64,000 nucleotides of DNA from JAKLQR01 sp963753165 (GTDB taxonomy: Bacteria > Nitrospirota > Thermodesulfovibrionia > Thermodesulfovibrionales > SM23-35), in NCBI GenBank assembly GCA_963753165.1, contig CAVWBP010000018.1, forward strand, positions 62,001 through 126,000, read 5' to 3'. A program made the position numbers and the translations under genes. Of the stretch, positions 55,030-63,847 are shown piece after piece. Each line of letters begins with the position of its first letter. The first letter of the stretch is position 1. The notes beneath the pieces were generated by a model. The model made no database searches and was not told the origin of the DNA. It saw only the letters and a list, made by a program, of their open reading frames with translations.

Positions 55030-56396
55030 GCTATCGCGATACCGTTCAGTATCTTTACAATCTCCAGAAACACGGCATAAAATTCGGCACTGAGAACATA
55101 ACCAGGCTTGCCGCCCTGCTGGACAATCCCCACGAGACCTTTCTTTCCGTGCATGTCGCAGGGACAAACGGGAAAGGTTCAACATCGGCAATGATCGCTT
55201 CGGTCCTGCAGACCGCCGGTTTCCGGACAGGACTGTTCACCTCACCTCATCTTGTGAGTTTTACCGAAAGGATCAGGGTCGACAGTCAGGAAATAGAAGA
55301 GCATGAGGTTATCGACCTTACCGGTGAGATCAGAGATATAGTTACACAATGCAGCGATTTTTCGCCTACATTCTTTGAAGTAGTGACCGCAGTCGCTCTC
55401 CTCTATTTCAAAAGAAAACAAGTAGATATCGCGGTGCTTGAAACCGGCATGGGAGGAAGGCTTGACGCAACGAATATCATTCAGCCGGTGGTGACCGTGA
55501 TCACGACCATCAGCCATGATCACAAGGAATTTCTCGGCGATACACTCGGAGAAATAGCACGCGAAAAAGCAGGCATCATCAAGTCAGGCGTCCCCGTTGT
55601 TTCATCCCGGCAGGAACCTGAAGCAGAAAGGGTCTTAAAAGAAAAAGCTCAAAAAGAAAAGGCAGAAATCTCATTCTATGGCCATGATTTTTCATCAGTA
55701 CTGAAACAGGAGGAGACCAAGGGAATCCGGTTTGATTACCGCCAGGGGGAAGGACTGTCCTTAACCGACCTTTTCGTTCCGCTCACGGGTGAACATCAGA
55801 TGGAGAACGCCTCCGTAGCCATAAAGGCATTTGAATCATGCATGCAGCGCCTGTCTTCTCTCACAACTCCGGGGAGAGAAAATTCCCCGCGGTTTTCCAG
55901 TACGAACCATTACTCGGTCCGTGAGGGTCTCAACGCTGTCAGATGGCCGGGACGGCTTCAGTTATTTCATGGCGTTCCCCCGGTTGTACTTGACGGCGCG
56001 CATAACCCCGCAGCAGCAGCAGTTCTTGCCAGTTCTCTTGAGAAAACATTTCTGAAACGATATCAGAGCATCATACTCGTACTCGGAGTCATGGACGACA
56101 AGGATATCCGCGGGATCATGGAGCCCCTGCTCCCGATTGCATCAGAGATTATTCTCACCGCTCCCGAATACGGCAGGGCTGCAAAACCCGACAAGCTCGA
56201 ACGCATTGCCCGATCTCTCGGGTATTCCAATCTCACTGCCGTCCCGACAGTTCACCAGGCACTCGATATCGCTAAAAAACTTGCTGTTTCCCAAGGGGAT
56301 GATTCGCTCGTTGTAGTAACAGGGTCCTTCTACACAATCGGAGAAGCCAGTGAAGTTCTGGGACAAAAAGGAGTCCTTGCGGACTTGAGGGAATAA
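55026..56396 (+). CDS. folC: Dihydrofolate/folylpolyglutamate synthase
   Basis: 456-residue Mur-ligase-fold enzyme. P-loop VAGTNGKGSTSAMIASVL, the Mg/ATP region LETGMGGRLDATN, and HDHKEFLGDTLGEIAREKAG are present, as is DGAHNPAAAAVL in the C-terminal domain. It adds the first glutamate to dihydropteroate and extends folates. The accD-folC order, translationally coupled, is common in Proteobacteria and relatives. Confidence 0.94.
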   Translation: MSYRDTVQYLYNLQKHGIKFGTENITRLAALLDNPHETFLSVHVAGTNGKGSTSAMIASVLQTAGFRTGLFTSPHLVSFTERIRVDSQEIEEHEVIDLTGEIRDIVTQCSDFSPTFFEVVTAVALLYFKRKQVDIAVLETGMGGRLDATNIIQPVVTVITTISHDHKEFLGDTLGEIAREKAGIIKSGVPVVSSRQEPEAERVLKEKAQKEKAEISFYGHDFSSVLKQEETKGIRFDYRQGEGLSLTDLFVPLTGEHQMENASVAIKAFESCMQRLSSLTTPGRENSPRFSSTNHYSVREGLNAVRWPGRLQLFHGVPPVVLDGAHNPAAAAVLASSLEKTFLKRYQSIILVLGVMDDKDIRGIMEPLLPIASEIILTAPEYGRAAKPDKLERIARSLGYSNLTAVPTVHQALDIAKKLAVSQGDDSLVVVTGSFYTIGEASEVLGQKGVLADLRE

Positions 56397-56401
56397 ATAT
56401 C

Positions 56402-58373
56402 GTGAAAAATCGCCAGTCATCATTGAATAGGAATAAATATATTTTCATATTGCTTTGTATCTTCGCTGTCGCTCTCTGCTTTCCACCGTTCACTGTCCGT
56501 TGTCTCGCCGGTGGACAGACCAGCATATCTTCGGAAACTCTTGAGTATCTTCAGGAGAAGTCGCTTTATATCGCAAAAGGCAACGTCAGGATAGAAAAGG
56601 AGAACGTAATCCTCGAAGCCGATGAGATCATCTACAACACGGCAACCGATGACGCAGTTGCAACAGGATCGGTGCGATACAGCGATAGTGATGTGGTGAT
56701 TACTGCCGAGAGAGTCGAGATGAATCTTACTGCGAAAACCGGCAGGCTCTCTGAAGCGGAGATCCTGTTCAGGAAAGATAATTACCGCATTGCAGGCAGG
56801 GAATTTGAAAAGAAAGGCGACGGATATTATATCAGTCCCGCGGCGTCATTTACGACATGCGACGGCCTGATCCCTTCATGGTGTTTTGGTGGGAAACAGG
56901 TTTCCCTCATCACGGGGCAGGAATTGAATGCAAGGGACGTATCGTTCCGGATTAAAAATCTTCCGGTTTTCTACACTCCTTGGTTCCGGGCGCCTATCCT
57001 TGCAGAGAGGAAAACCGGTTTCCTCCTTCCTGATATAGGGTACAGCACGGCAAAGGGACTCTATTTCCATCTGCCGTTTTACTGGGCGATATCGGAAGGC
57101 AGTGACGCAACAGTGCTTATCGACGAATATACAAAAAAAGGGCATCGGCGAGGGGCTGGAATACCGGTATGTCGCGCCTGATCATGTGAAAGGTTCCTGG
57201 CTCGCATACCATATAAAAGACACGGAACTGAACAAGGACTTCTTTGAACTGAAAGGAATACATAATCAGCGTAATCCGGACAGAATCGGAGGCTTCCTCT
57301 CGGTCAATTATATCAATGAAAAAGACTTTTACCGGGAATTCAATTCCGATATCACGGTCCGCTCCAATCGTTTCCTTGAGTCCACCGGAGAGATATCCCT
57401 CCCGCTGACGAATTCACGCGCCTACCTCCTGTCACAATACTGGATAGACCTCAAAGACAACTCCTTTTCTCCCGCCCAGCGGTTGCCTGAGGCAGGATAC
57501 ATCCTGAACCCGGTCAAATACAACCAGTTCTGGTTCTCCGCTGCTTCATCGGTCTCAAATTTCTGGAGGGACGACGGCATGTTCGGTCAGCGGCTTGATA
57601 TCTACCCAAGGATATACCATACTCTTGGGAAAGATATTGTCCTCACCCAGACTCTCGGGTTGAGAGAAACTGCCTATTCGCTCCACAGAGATGCTCCTGA
57701 CGAGAACCCGCACAGAGAATCCCTTGAGTATAGTCTTATAGGGAATACCCGGTTATTCAAAAAATACGGATCGCTCACCCATATCCTGGAACCTTCTCTC
57801 GGCTACACACTCATTCTGAATTCGGAGAACGATCTCCCCGTGTTTGATTCCGCAGAACTGTTTAAAAAAACTTCGACACTTGAACTTGCGGTACTGAACA
57901 GACTGAGGGACCGGGATGGCGAGATAATGGTGATACGGCTTTCGCAGGGATTCGACAGCGAGAGGGGAGACAGGCCTTTTCTCCCCTTCAGGGTCGAAGT
58001 CGGGATAAAAAGGCCCCTTTCACTGCGACTTGAAGCCAGGTACGATATACATACCGGGGACCTCGAAAACATAAATTCCGATATGTCATTCAGTGTATCC
58101 GATGCAACCTTCTCTGCCGGGCAGCGATACAGCAAAAAGGACGATATCAGCTTTTACCGGACCGGTCTCGGTTTCCGTCCCTTTAAGCCTCTCTATCTCG
58201 AAGGCAATGTGTGGTATGACGCAAAAGAGGAAAAATTAAAAGATATCGGTCTTTCCATGCTTTACAGCCATCAGTGCTGGGGGTTCCGTCTCATGATGAG
58301 GAAGGTGCCCGGGGACTTTGATATCTCGTTCCGTTTCGAACTGAAAGGGCTGTCCAAATCTCTGAATATGTGA
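56402..58373 (+). CDS. lptD: LPS-assembly protein LptD, frame-disrupted
   Basis: Outer-membrane protein that inserts LPS. GTG 56402 begins with a signal peptide (YIFILLCIFAVALCFPP). The OstA domain follows (EYLQEKSLYIAKGNVRIEKE, ADEIIYNTATDDAVATGSV), then the barrel domain (RAPILAERKTGFLLPDIGY, FPFRVEVGIKRPLSLRLEAR with small sequence changes). The frame breaks in a run of seven A at 57133-57139, after EYTKKG; the next frame continues IGEGLEYRYVAPDHVKGSW. One extra base fits the length (656 aa corrected). It shows that the cell has an LPS-type outer membrane. Confidence 0.88.
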
Positions 58374-58395
58374 TTAGATTCTTTTATAAACTCAA

Positions 58396-58521
58396 TGTTT
58401 GTCATCCTCCGGCTTGACCGGGGGATCGAGTTCCGAAAGCTTTCGGGATTGAAAACACTGGATTCCCGCCTTCGCGGGAATGACGAATTTTTATCAGAAT
58501 CGTATTTATGGACAGACTCTA
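58396..58521. repeat. Dispersed intergenic repeat with three palindromes
   Basis: Contains the perfect palindrome CCGAAAGCTTTCGG (58433-58446), the hairpin ATTCCCGC (58462-58469)/GCGGGAAT (58474-58481), and ends with TATGGACAGACTCTA (58507-58521). The same 15-mer lies at the left window edge (10-24), and the other modules recur at 26905-27060. It is thus a genomic repeat family. Confidence 0.6.
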
Positions 58522-58522
58522 A

Positions 58523-59065
58523 TTAGAAACCTGAGGAAGACTGTCTGTCTCTGGCCAATAGCTGTACGATCGTTCTCACCGTATCCTCAACAGGTATTTT
58601 ATCCGTGTCTATAATCAGTTCGGGATGCAGCGGTTCTTCGTATGGTGCGCCTGCCCCTGGCACTGGCCAGCCTTCAGCCCCTTTCTTATAAATATCTCTC
58701 GGCGCTCCAAAAGAATCCAACCTCTCCTTTTCCCGTTCCCTGCATGTGCGGGCAGAGCAGCGCAGATAGACTTCACTATATTTGGGGATGAGTTCCCGCG
58801 CAAGGCTGCGCCACATCCTGATATTGCCCGTAGCGTCCAGAATAACATCGTGTCCCAGTTCGGTCAGTTTTTTGGCAAGAAAAACAAGAGCGCGGTAGAC
58901 CAGGTCTCTTTCAGCTTCGGAATAGGTCGGTTCCGGCGTAACGATTCTTCTCAACTCGTCCATTCGCAGGATGACAAAATGAGGATACGCATTTTTCACC
59001 TCATTGGCGACCGTGCTTTTCCCGCTGCCCGGGAGCCCCGTTATCCATACCGCAGTTCCGCTCAT
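58523..59065 (-). CDS. Adenylylsulfate-kinase-like P-loop kinase
   Basis: 180 residues from ATG 59065 (GGA just upstream; the open frame continues further up but without family similarity). Walker A is VWITGLPGSGKST. The C-terminal part, PYEEPLHPELIIDTDK, and IYKKGAEGWPVPGAG resemble APS kinase (CysC). The usual LDGDxVR is RMDELRR and the phosphate-loop ISPYR region reads LDATGNIRMWRSL, so it may phosphorylate another small molecule. No sulfate-assimilation gene is near. Confidence 0.72.
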   Translation of the reverse strand: MSGTAVWITGLPGSGKSTVANEVKNAYPHFVILRMDELRRIVTPEPTYSEAERDLVYRALVFLAKKLTELGHDVILDATGNIRMWRSLARELIPKYSEVYLRCSARTCREREKERLDSFGAPRDIYKKGAEGWPVPGAGAPYEEPLHPELIIDTDKIPVEDTVRTIVQLLARDRQSSSGF

Positions 59066-59435
59066 CCTTTTTCCATTATACCCATAATCACAACAAGAAT
59101 CATGTTTTCGCAACTGACATACTGAGGCTTGTTGCTCAATAGCTCCAGTCTCTATCACAGAGAAGAGAATGCCTTCCGTCTATCGACCCGAACAGACCAA
59201 AGGGGTGACTCTTTTCAGCAACTCCACCTGCGACTCAATGGGTTAGACAGATTATGAAAATGATTATTACCATTCATACTATTAGGTCTCTACCGAAAAT
59301 CCGTCATCAACATTCCTATATGGATTGGAATGTATGTGGGCACAAGCCCATTTATCTCCTCCTTCATTAATTCCACATATCAGCATTGGTACATTCAGTG
59401 AATAGTTCAGATATAAATAATCTTGTGAAATAAAA
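59066..59435. other. 370-bp spacer, no gene seen
   Basis: Apart from the upstream in-frame extension of the kinase gene, I see no frame with start and ribosome-binding site, no tRNA and no repeat. Composition becomes AT-rich toward the terminator at 59436. Confidence 0.45.
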
Positions 59436-59460
59436 AGGACGAGCACCTATTGCTCGTCCT
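59436..59460 (-). terminator. Rho-independent terminator
   Basis: AGGACGAGC (59436-59444) pairs with GCTCGTCCT (59452-59460). Read on the minus strand, the hairpin is followed directly by TTTTTATTT. It ends the cytidylate-kinase-like gene. Confidence 0.85.
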
Positions 59461-59480
59461 GTACTCCAACCCTTACAACT

Positions 59481-60284
59481 CTAATTCCTTATATGTGCAT
59501 ACAAATCTATTTCAACGTTCTTTACTCCAGGAACGCTTTTCGCGATTTGTTCAATTTTGTGAATCATGTCCTTATCTTTAAAATTTGTATTCTTAGCTCT
59601 TATGGATATCGTTCCATTTTTGGCAATCACTTCAAGATCAGGTTTCACATCCAACAGTGCAACCTTCACTTTTGCAGCAACCAACATACTATCAAGAGAC
59701 TTTTGAGATTCCGGAGTTATTTTGAATTGTTCCAATCCAACAGTATGAACAATTAGATTTGCGGCATCTTCTGCAGTAATTTTCTTGATATGGATAACCA
59801 AGTCATAGAGACAGGGATCCCATTTATCTATTCCATATATATACTTGCACCACTTACGCCTCTCCGTATCATCATGTTGCAAAATACGTAATGCCTCTTT
59901 TTCCGTAATTCCCTCACGCTCCATTTCAAGTTTTACACGGTCTTCCATATCAGCAATAATTCTGACTTTCAGGAGATGCGGAATATTCCTTATGAAAAAA
60001 TGGCCTGCAAGTCCATGGTAAACCACATTGTCCTTTTGAAAATGCTCCAGCATGGTTACATGCAGATAGGCCATATATTTTTCTTTGGAACAGTGAAATC
60101 TTTCCAAAATGGATGGAGCGTCATGAATGGCTCGAACCAGTTTGATTTCGGGGATGTTAAATTCTTTTGACGTATCGATAATAGCATCCCTTGCAATGCA
60201 CTTGTAACCTAATTTTTGAGCCACTTTTTCTGCTACCTCTTTCCCCTTACAATAAGAACCACGAGAAATTGTGATAATAGGCAT
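59481..60284 (-). CDS. Cytidylate kinase-like protein with C-terminal BON domain
   Basis: 267 residues. MPIITISRGSYCKGKEVAEK matches the start of the Cytidylate_kin2 family, whose P-loop is ISRQYGSGG in most members; here the P-loop is altered (SRGSYCKGK). IARDAI, RVKLEMEREGITEKEALRIL and KWCKYIYGIDKWDPCLYDLV follow. Residues about 190-265 form a BON domain (DSMLVAAKVKVALLDVKPDL, SVPGVKNVEIDLYAHI). Family members accompany stress or redox regulators; the nucleotide used is unknown. Upstream are NarL-type heptamer sequences. Confidence 0.82.
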   Translation of the reverse strand: MPIITISRGSYCKGKEVAEKVAQKLGYKCIARDAIIDTSKEFNIPEIKLVRAIHDAPSILERFHCSKEKYMAYLHVTMLEHFQKDNVVYHGLAGHFFIRNIPHLLKVRIIADMEDRVKLEMEREGITEKEALRILQHDDTERRKWCKYIYGIDKWDPCLYDLVIHIKKITAEDAANLIVHTVGLEQFKITPESQKSLDSMLVAAKVKVALLDVKPDLEVIAKNGTISIRAKNTNFKDKDMIHKIEQIAKSVPGVKNVEIDLYAHIRN

Positions 60285-60400
60285 TATTTAACTCTCCTTT
60301 ACAACAATAAATTAAGATTTATGATGTGTCTTTCCACCGTTTTTAATCTCTACGCTTTTTAGAATAACAACAAAAGGAATGAAAAATGAATTTGTAGAAG

Positions 60401-60432
60401 TACCTAATTTAGTATGGGTAATAATACCTAAT
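60401..60432. promoter_or_regulatory. Cluster of NarL-like heptamers
   Basis: TACCTAAT occurs at 60401-60408 and 60425-60432, and between them the complement strand carries TACCCAT (60414-60420), an exact match to the NarL heptamer TACYYMT; a TACCTGC follows at 60449. They lie between the cytidylate-kinase-like gene and a NarL-family regulator gene, both on the minus strand. Confidence 0.5.
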
Positions 60433-60492
60433 AAATTTTTGTGATAACTACCTGCAAATGATCAGCAGAGGATCTGCTTATCTTGTTCGGGT

Positions 60493-61143
60493 TTAGATAT
60501 AACCCTTTTGAATGGCGTATTTAATGAGCTCAGCAATATTTTTGCAATTCAATTTTTCCATAATATTGGCTCTATGGTGTTCCACAGTTCTAATGCTTAT
60601 ATTCAACAGAGAAGCCACTTCTTTACTTAACTTTCCCTCTGCCACTAACTTAAGTACCTCGCTTTCACGTGTTGTCAAAGTTTCAGCTTCAGATGATAGT
60701 TCATGCTCGCCTCGACGGATTTTTGCCCAATCTTCTGTCATATACTCTGAGAGCTTGGGAGATATGTAGATTTTTCCCTGCTTTACTTTATTGATAGCAG
60801 AGAAAAGTTCTCTATCTGCATCTTCTTTTAAGAGATATCCGTGTGCACCAGATGAAATTGCTTGATGCAGATATTCCATATCCCGATGCATAGTCAAAAC
60901 CAATATTTTTAATTCTGGATGAAGAACCTTGATCTCTTGAATTGCTTCAATGCCTCTGATATTCGGCATAGAGATATCGAGTATAACCATATTGGGAGTT
61001 AATGTATTCAATATTTTAAGCAGCTCTAACCCATCAGCTACCTCTCCAATGACTTTGAGATTCGTTTCTTCTGCAAGTATTCTTTTCAATCCCTCCCGAA
61101 ACAGAGCATGATCATCTGCCAGTAGTATCTTATAAGGATTCAT
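60493..61143 (-). CDS. NarL/FixJ-family response regulator
   Basis: 216 residues from ATG 61143. The receiver has LLADDHALFREG, the phosphorylated Asp in MVILDISMPNIRG, and the KEDADRE segment; the LuxR-type helix-turn-helix is TTRESEVLKLVAEGKLSKEV then LLNISIRTVEHHRANIMEKL. It overlaps the adjacent kinase gene by 14 bases. The heptamer cluster just downstream is a plausible target, and would link the pair to the kinase-BON gene. Its hairpin AGCAGA/TCTGCT (60464-60478) may be its terminator. Confidence 0.92.
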   Translation of the reverse strand: MNPYKILLADDHALFREGLKRILAEETNLKVIGEVADGLELLKILNTLTPNMVILDISMPNIRGIEAIQEIKVLHPELKILVLTMHRDMEYLHQAISSGAHGYLLKEDADRELFSAINKVKQGKIYISPKLSEYMTEDWAKIRRGEHELSSEAETLTTRESEVLKLVAEGKLSKEVASLLNISIRTVEHHRANIMEKLNCKNIAELIKYAIQKGYI

Positions 61144-61870
61144 TATGTACTTTCTTATTGAACGGAATACTGAACTGAATCCGTGTTCCTTTTCCATTTT
61201 TGCTCAGGATAGTAAAATATCCACCGAGCATCTGTACCCGTTCTGCCATGCTCGCTAATCCTAAACCTCTTTCAATGGTTATTTTCTTTAATGCTTTCTT
61301 GACATTAAAGCCTATTCCGTCATCCTCTATAGAAAACAAGATTGTATTTTTTTGATTTTTAATACTTATAGAAACATTTTCAGCTTCGGCATGTTCACCA
61401 ATATTTGTAAGTGCCTCTTGGATGATTCTGTATATATTGATATATGAATCCTGAGGGAAAAAGTGATCAATATTCATAATATCGGATATCACATGAATAT
61501 TCTTCTCTTTAATTGTTAAATTATGTATCAACCATCGAATGGCTGCGGTTAGCCCAAGATCATCAAGGACGGTAGGGCTTAAATCTCTCGAAAGCCTGCG
61601 AACATTTTCGATAACTTGATCAATAAACTCCAAAGTATCTTCACATTCCTGTTTTAGGGGGGTCTGATTTTCATGAAGATGTTTTCTGATAAATCTCAAT
61701 TTGAACTTTATGAGAGATAAGGCCTGCCCTAATTCATCATGCAGTTCACGCGAAATTCTTTTTCTCTCAATTTCCTGAGCAGCAATGATTTGAGAGGAGA
61801 GATACCTGAGTTGCTTCTCTGCATCGAGAGATGATGTTTTTGGTTGTTTGGAACCTTTTGTAATGGCCAT
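61130..61870 (-). CDS. Sensor-less histidine kinase (HisKA_3 type)
   Basis: 246 residues. The phosphoaccepting His is in KRISRELHDELGQALSLIKF, then NarX/DegS-type ATPase motifs: YRIIQEALTNIGEHAEA, ISIEDDGIGF and ERGLGLASMAERVQMLGGYF. There is no membrane helix or sensor domain; before the H-box there are only about 40 residues. The signal must come through a partner protein or the cytoplasm. It precedes and overlaps the response regulator gene. Confidence 0.92.
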   Translation of the reverse strand: MAITKGSKQPKTSSLDAEKQLRYLSSQIIAAQEIERKRISRELHDELGQALSLIKFKLRFIRKHLHENQTPLKQECEDTLEFIDQVIENVRRLSRDLSPTVLDDLGLTAAIRWLIHNLTIKEKNIHVISDIMNIDHFFPQDSYINIYRIIQEALTNIGEHAEAENVSISIKNQKNTILFSIEDDGIGFNVKKALKKITIERGLGLASMAERVQMLGGYFTILSKNGKGTRIQFSIPFNKKVHNESL

Positions 61871-62214
61871 ATTATAAATGACCCTGCATCACATGCATTT
61901 GTTCAGGAGACATATCGATTGTAATCTACAACTTTTAAGAGGATATTTCAAATGAGTATTATTTACAGGAATCTATACTGTCGACGTAAATTGGCAATCA
62001 ATATTTCTATTCGAAGATCACGGGCAGATGGTTTCCCGTGATTATCTTTTACGCAAAGAAATAACCAGAATAGTCTAATGAAGCAAAAATCTTTGTTTTC
62101 GTGAGAAAAATGGTGTCGATCAGGAATTTGCTATGTGGGGTATAATTTTTGGAATATCGGTTCTTATGACTGAAGACTGAGAACAACCTTTTTTGTGCTG
62201 TTCCGGCTAAACCG
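61871..62214. other. 344-bp spacer with one hairpin
   Basis: Contains ATCACGGG (62017-62024) paired with CCCGTGAT (62035-62042), followed on the plus strand by TATCTTTT. This resembles a terminator, but no plus-strand gene lies before it. Also a TATAAT near 62137. I see no gene here; a minus-strand frame across 62049-62441 is not convincing. Confidence 0.45.
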
Positions 62215-62445
62215 TTATTTTCTGAATGTCTTGGCAGCGTGCACGCGGACAGGCCATTTACAGAAATGTTTGCCTCCGAAATGAAATGAGTGCCTGCATG
62301 TCCAGGGGGTCTCCTCAAGGCATACGACGAATGACTCAAGCCCGATATCAAGCGCTTTACAGCGGATCTCCAGCCTTTCCGTCTGCCCGTGAAAGTTTTC
62401 CCTGTTCGCAAGGGAGACTGTTTTGCCGGATATTTTCGCACTCAT
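62215..62445 (-). CDS. Small cysteine-containing protein
   Basis: 76 residues: MSAKISGKTVSLANRENFHG, then TERLEIRCKALDIGLESFVV and a His/Cys-rich end (CRHSFHFGGKHFCKWPVRVH). The four cysteines (CKA, VCLE, TCRH, FCKW) and the ordered composition suggest a real gene. The ribosome-binding site is weak. Family not recognised; the opposite strand and other frames here are less protein-like. Confidence 0.5.
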   Translation of the reverse strand: MSAKISGKTVSLANRENFHGQTERLEIRCKALDIGLESFVVCLEETPWTCRHSFHFGGKHFCKWPVRVHAAKTFRK

Positions 62446-62592
62446 ACTTAAATTTAAAATTCCGGGGGTTTAGAGTCAACAGAACAAAAGTATGATTTGT
62501 CCTGCTACTAAAGTTTGCAAACAAATCTCTTTCTTCAGGCTTTCTTCAACCCCTTTTCTTTTTCCTCCCCTGATATATATAATTAGTAAGCG

Positions 62593-63006
62593 ATGCTTGT
62601 CGGGTATAATACAAACATAACTTATAAAGATACGGTATATCATATTCAGACAGAGGACAGCGGGCAGAAAAATCCCGTAATTTTAACCCTTCTCTATTCA
62701 CAAGGTGCAATCCTCGCTTCAAAAAAGACAAGTTATGCACATATCGTGAATGACCCTGACTTTAAGGAAAAAGCCAGGGATATCATGAAGAAGCAGCATA
62801 AGGTCATGATAAAGGAACTTCTGGCCGGGAAATACAGTGGAGAGTACAAAGAGAAAGAAATGCCGCAGCCGGTGCAGCCTGAACAGGCGCAGCCCGGGGA
62901 AGAAAAAGGACCTCTCCCTGAGACAGAAAAGGTCGGGGAAAGAATGCAGGCAACACAAAGCCTCGATGATATACTCCTCAATTACATTTTGAAAAGGAAT
63001 ACATGA
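62593..63006 (+). CDS. Small conserved-looking protein before the transketolase genes
   Basis: 137 residues. The N-terminal part MLVGYNTNITYKDTVYHIQ and ILTLLYSQGAILASKKTSYA appears beta-rich, then a helix and a Pro/Glu/Gln-rich linker (QPVQPEQAQPGEEKG) with a last helix SLDDILLNYIL. It ends two bases before the transketolase ATG, so it is in that operon. It has no membrane segment; function unknown. Confidence 0.7.
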   Translation: MLVGYNTNITYKDTVYHIQTEDSGQKNPVILTLLYSQGAILASKKTSYAHIVNDPDFKEKARDIMKKQHKVMIKELLAGKYSGEYKEKEMPQPVQPEQAQPGEEKGPLPETEKVGERMQATQSLDDILLNYILKRNT

Positions 63007-63007
63007 A

Positions 63008-63847
63008 ATGGCTAAAGTGTCACAGGCAACAGTTATCGAACTGAAGGAAAAAGCAAGGGAAATGAGGAAAGAAATCCTCAAAATGCTGACAGCGGCACAA
63101 TCCGGTCACACAGGCGGTTCCCTTTCAGCGGCGGATATCGTTACCGCACTCTACTTCCATAAGATGAGACACAACCCGAAAGATCCGAAATGGAGGGAAA
63201 GGGACAGATTCATTCTTTCCAAAGGACATGCCGCTCCCCTGCTCTATGCAGCGCTCGCTCTGTCAGGATACTTCAGTAAATCGCTCATGAAGACATTAAG
63301 AAAACTGGGAAGTCCCCTCCAGGGACATCCCTGTTCCAGGACTCTTCCCGGAATCGAGATTTCGACCGGTTCTCTGGGACAGGGCCTTTCTATCGCGAAC
63401 GGCATTGCTGCAGGCTTGAAACTGGACGGACTGGGTTCACGGGTATACTGTCTCCTCGGCGACGGCGAGATTCAGGAAGGACAGGTCTGGGAAGCAGCGA
63501 TGACTGCAGCGCACTACAAGCTCGATAACCTGTGTGCCTTTGTTGACAATAACGGTCTTCAGATTGACGGTCACTGCTGCGAAGTCATGTATATCGAGCC
63601 GATCGTAAAAAAATGGGAGGCATTCGGGTGGAACGTCTTTGACATCAACGGACATGATATGGCAGCCATCGTGAATGCGCTCAATCAGGCAGAGACTGTA
63701 AAGAACAAACCGACTATGATTGTTGCACGCACCGTGAAGGGGAAAGGGATATCCTTCTTCGAGGGCAAGGTCCAGTACCACGGCATGGCGCCTACCCCGG
63801 AGGAGCTCAAAAAAGCGCTAAAGGAGCTTGATGAAAATGGCAAATAA
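63008..63847 (+). CDS. Transketolase, N-terminal (thiamine-diphosphate) subunit
   Basis: 279 residues: the first half of transketolase as a separate protein. GHTGGSLSAADIVTALYFHK, SKGHAAPLLYAALALSGYF, the LPGIEISTGSLGQGLSIANG region, the ThDP-binding LLGDGEIQEGQVWEAAMTA and VDNNGLQIDGH are intact. It moves two-carbon units between sugar phosphates in the pentose phosphate cycle. It overlaps its C-terminal partner by 11 bases. Confidence 0.93.
   Translation: MAKVSQATVIELKEKAREMRKEILKMLTAAQSGHTGGSLSAADIVTALYFHKMRHNPKDPKWRERDRFILSKGHAAPLLYAALALSGYFSKSLMKTLRKLGSPLQGHPCSRTLPGIEISTGSLGQGLSIANGIAAGLKLDGLGSRVYCLLGDGEIQEGQVWEAAMTAAHYKLDNLCAFVDNNGLQIDGHCCEVMYIEPIVKKWEAFGWNVFDINGHDMAAIVNALNQAETVKNKPTMIVARTVKGKGISFFEGKVQYHGMAPTPEELKKALKELDENGK

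Noticed and set aside
12296..57139. Programmed frameshifting as the cause of the broken frames
   Set aside because: No common slippery site, stop codon or hairpin at the sites; they occur in unrelated genes, and nearly all fit simple extra bases.
62049..62441. Minus-strand 130-residue frame overlapping the small cysteine protein
   Set aside because: Less ordered composition than the overlapping 76-residue frame, and its tail runs across the hairpin/TATAAT spacer.
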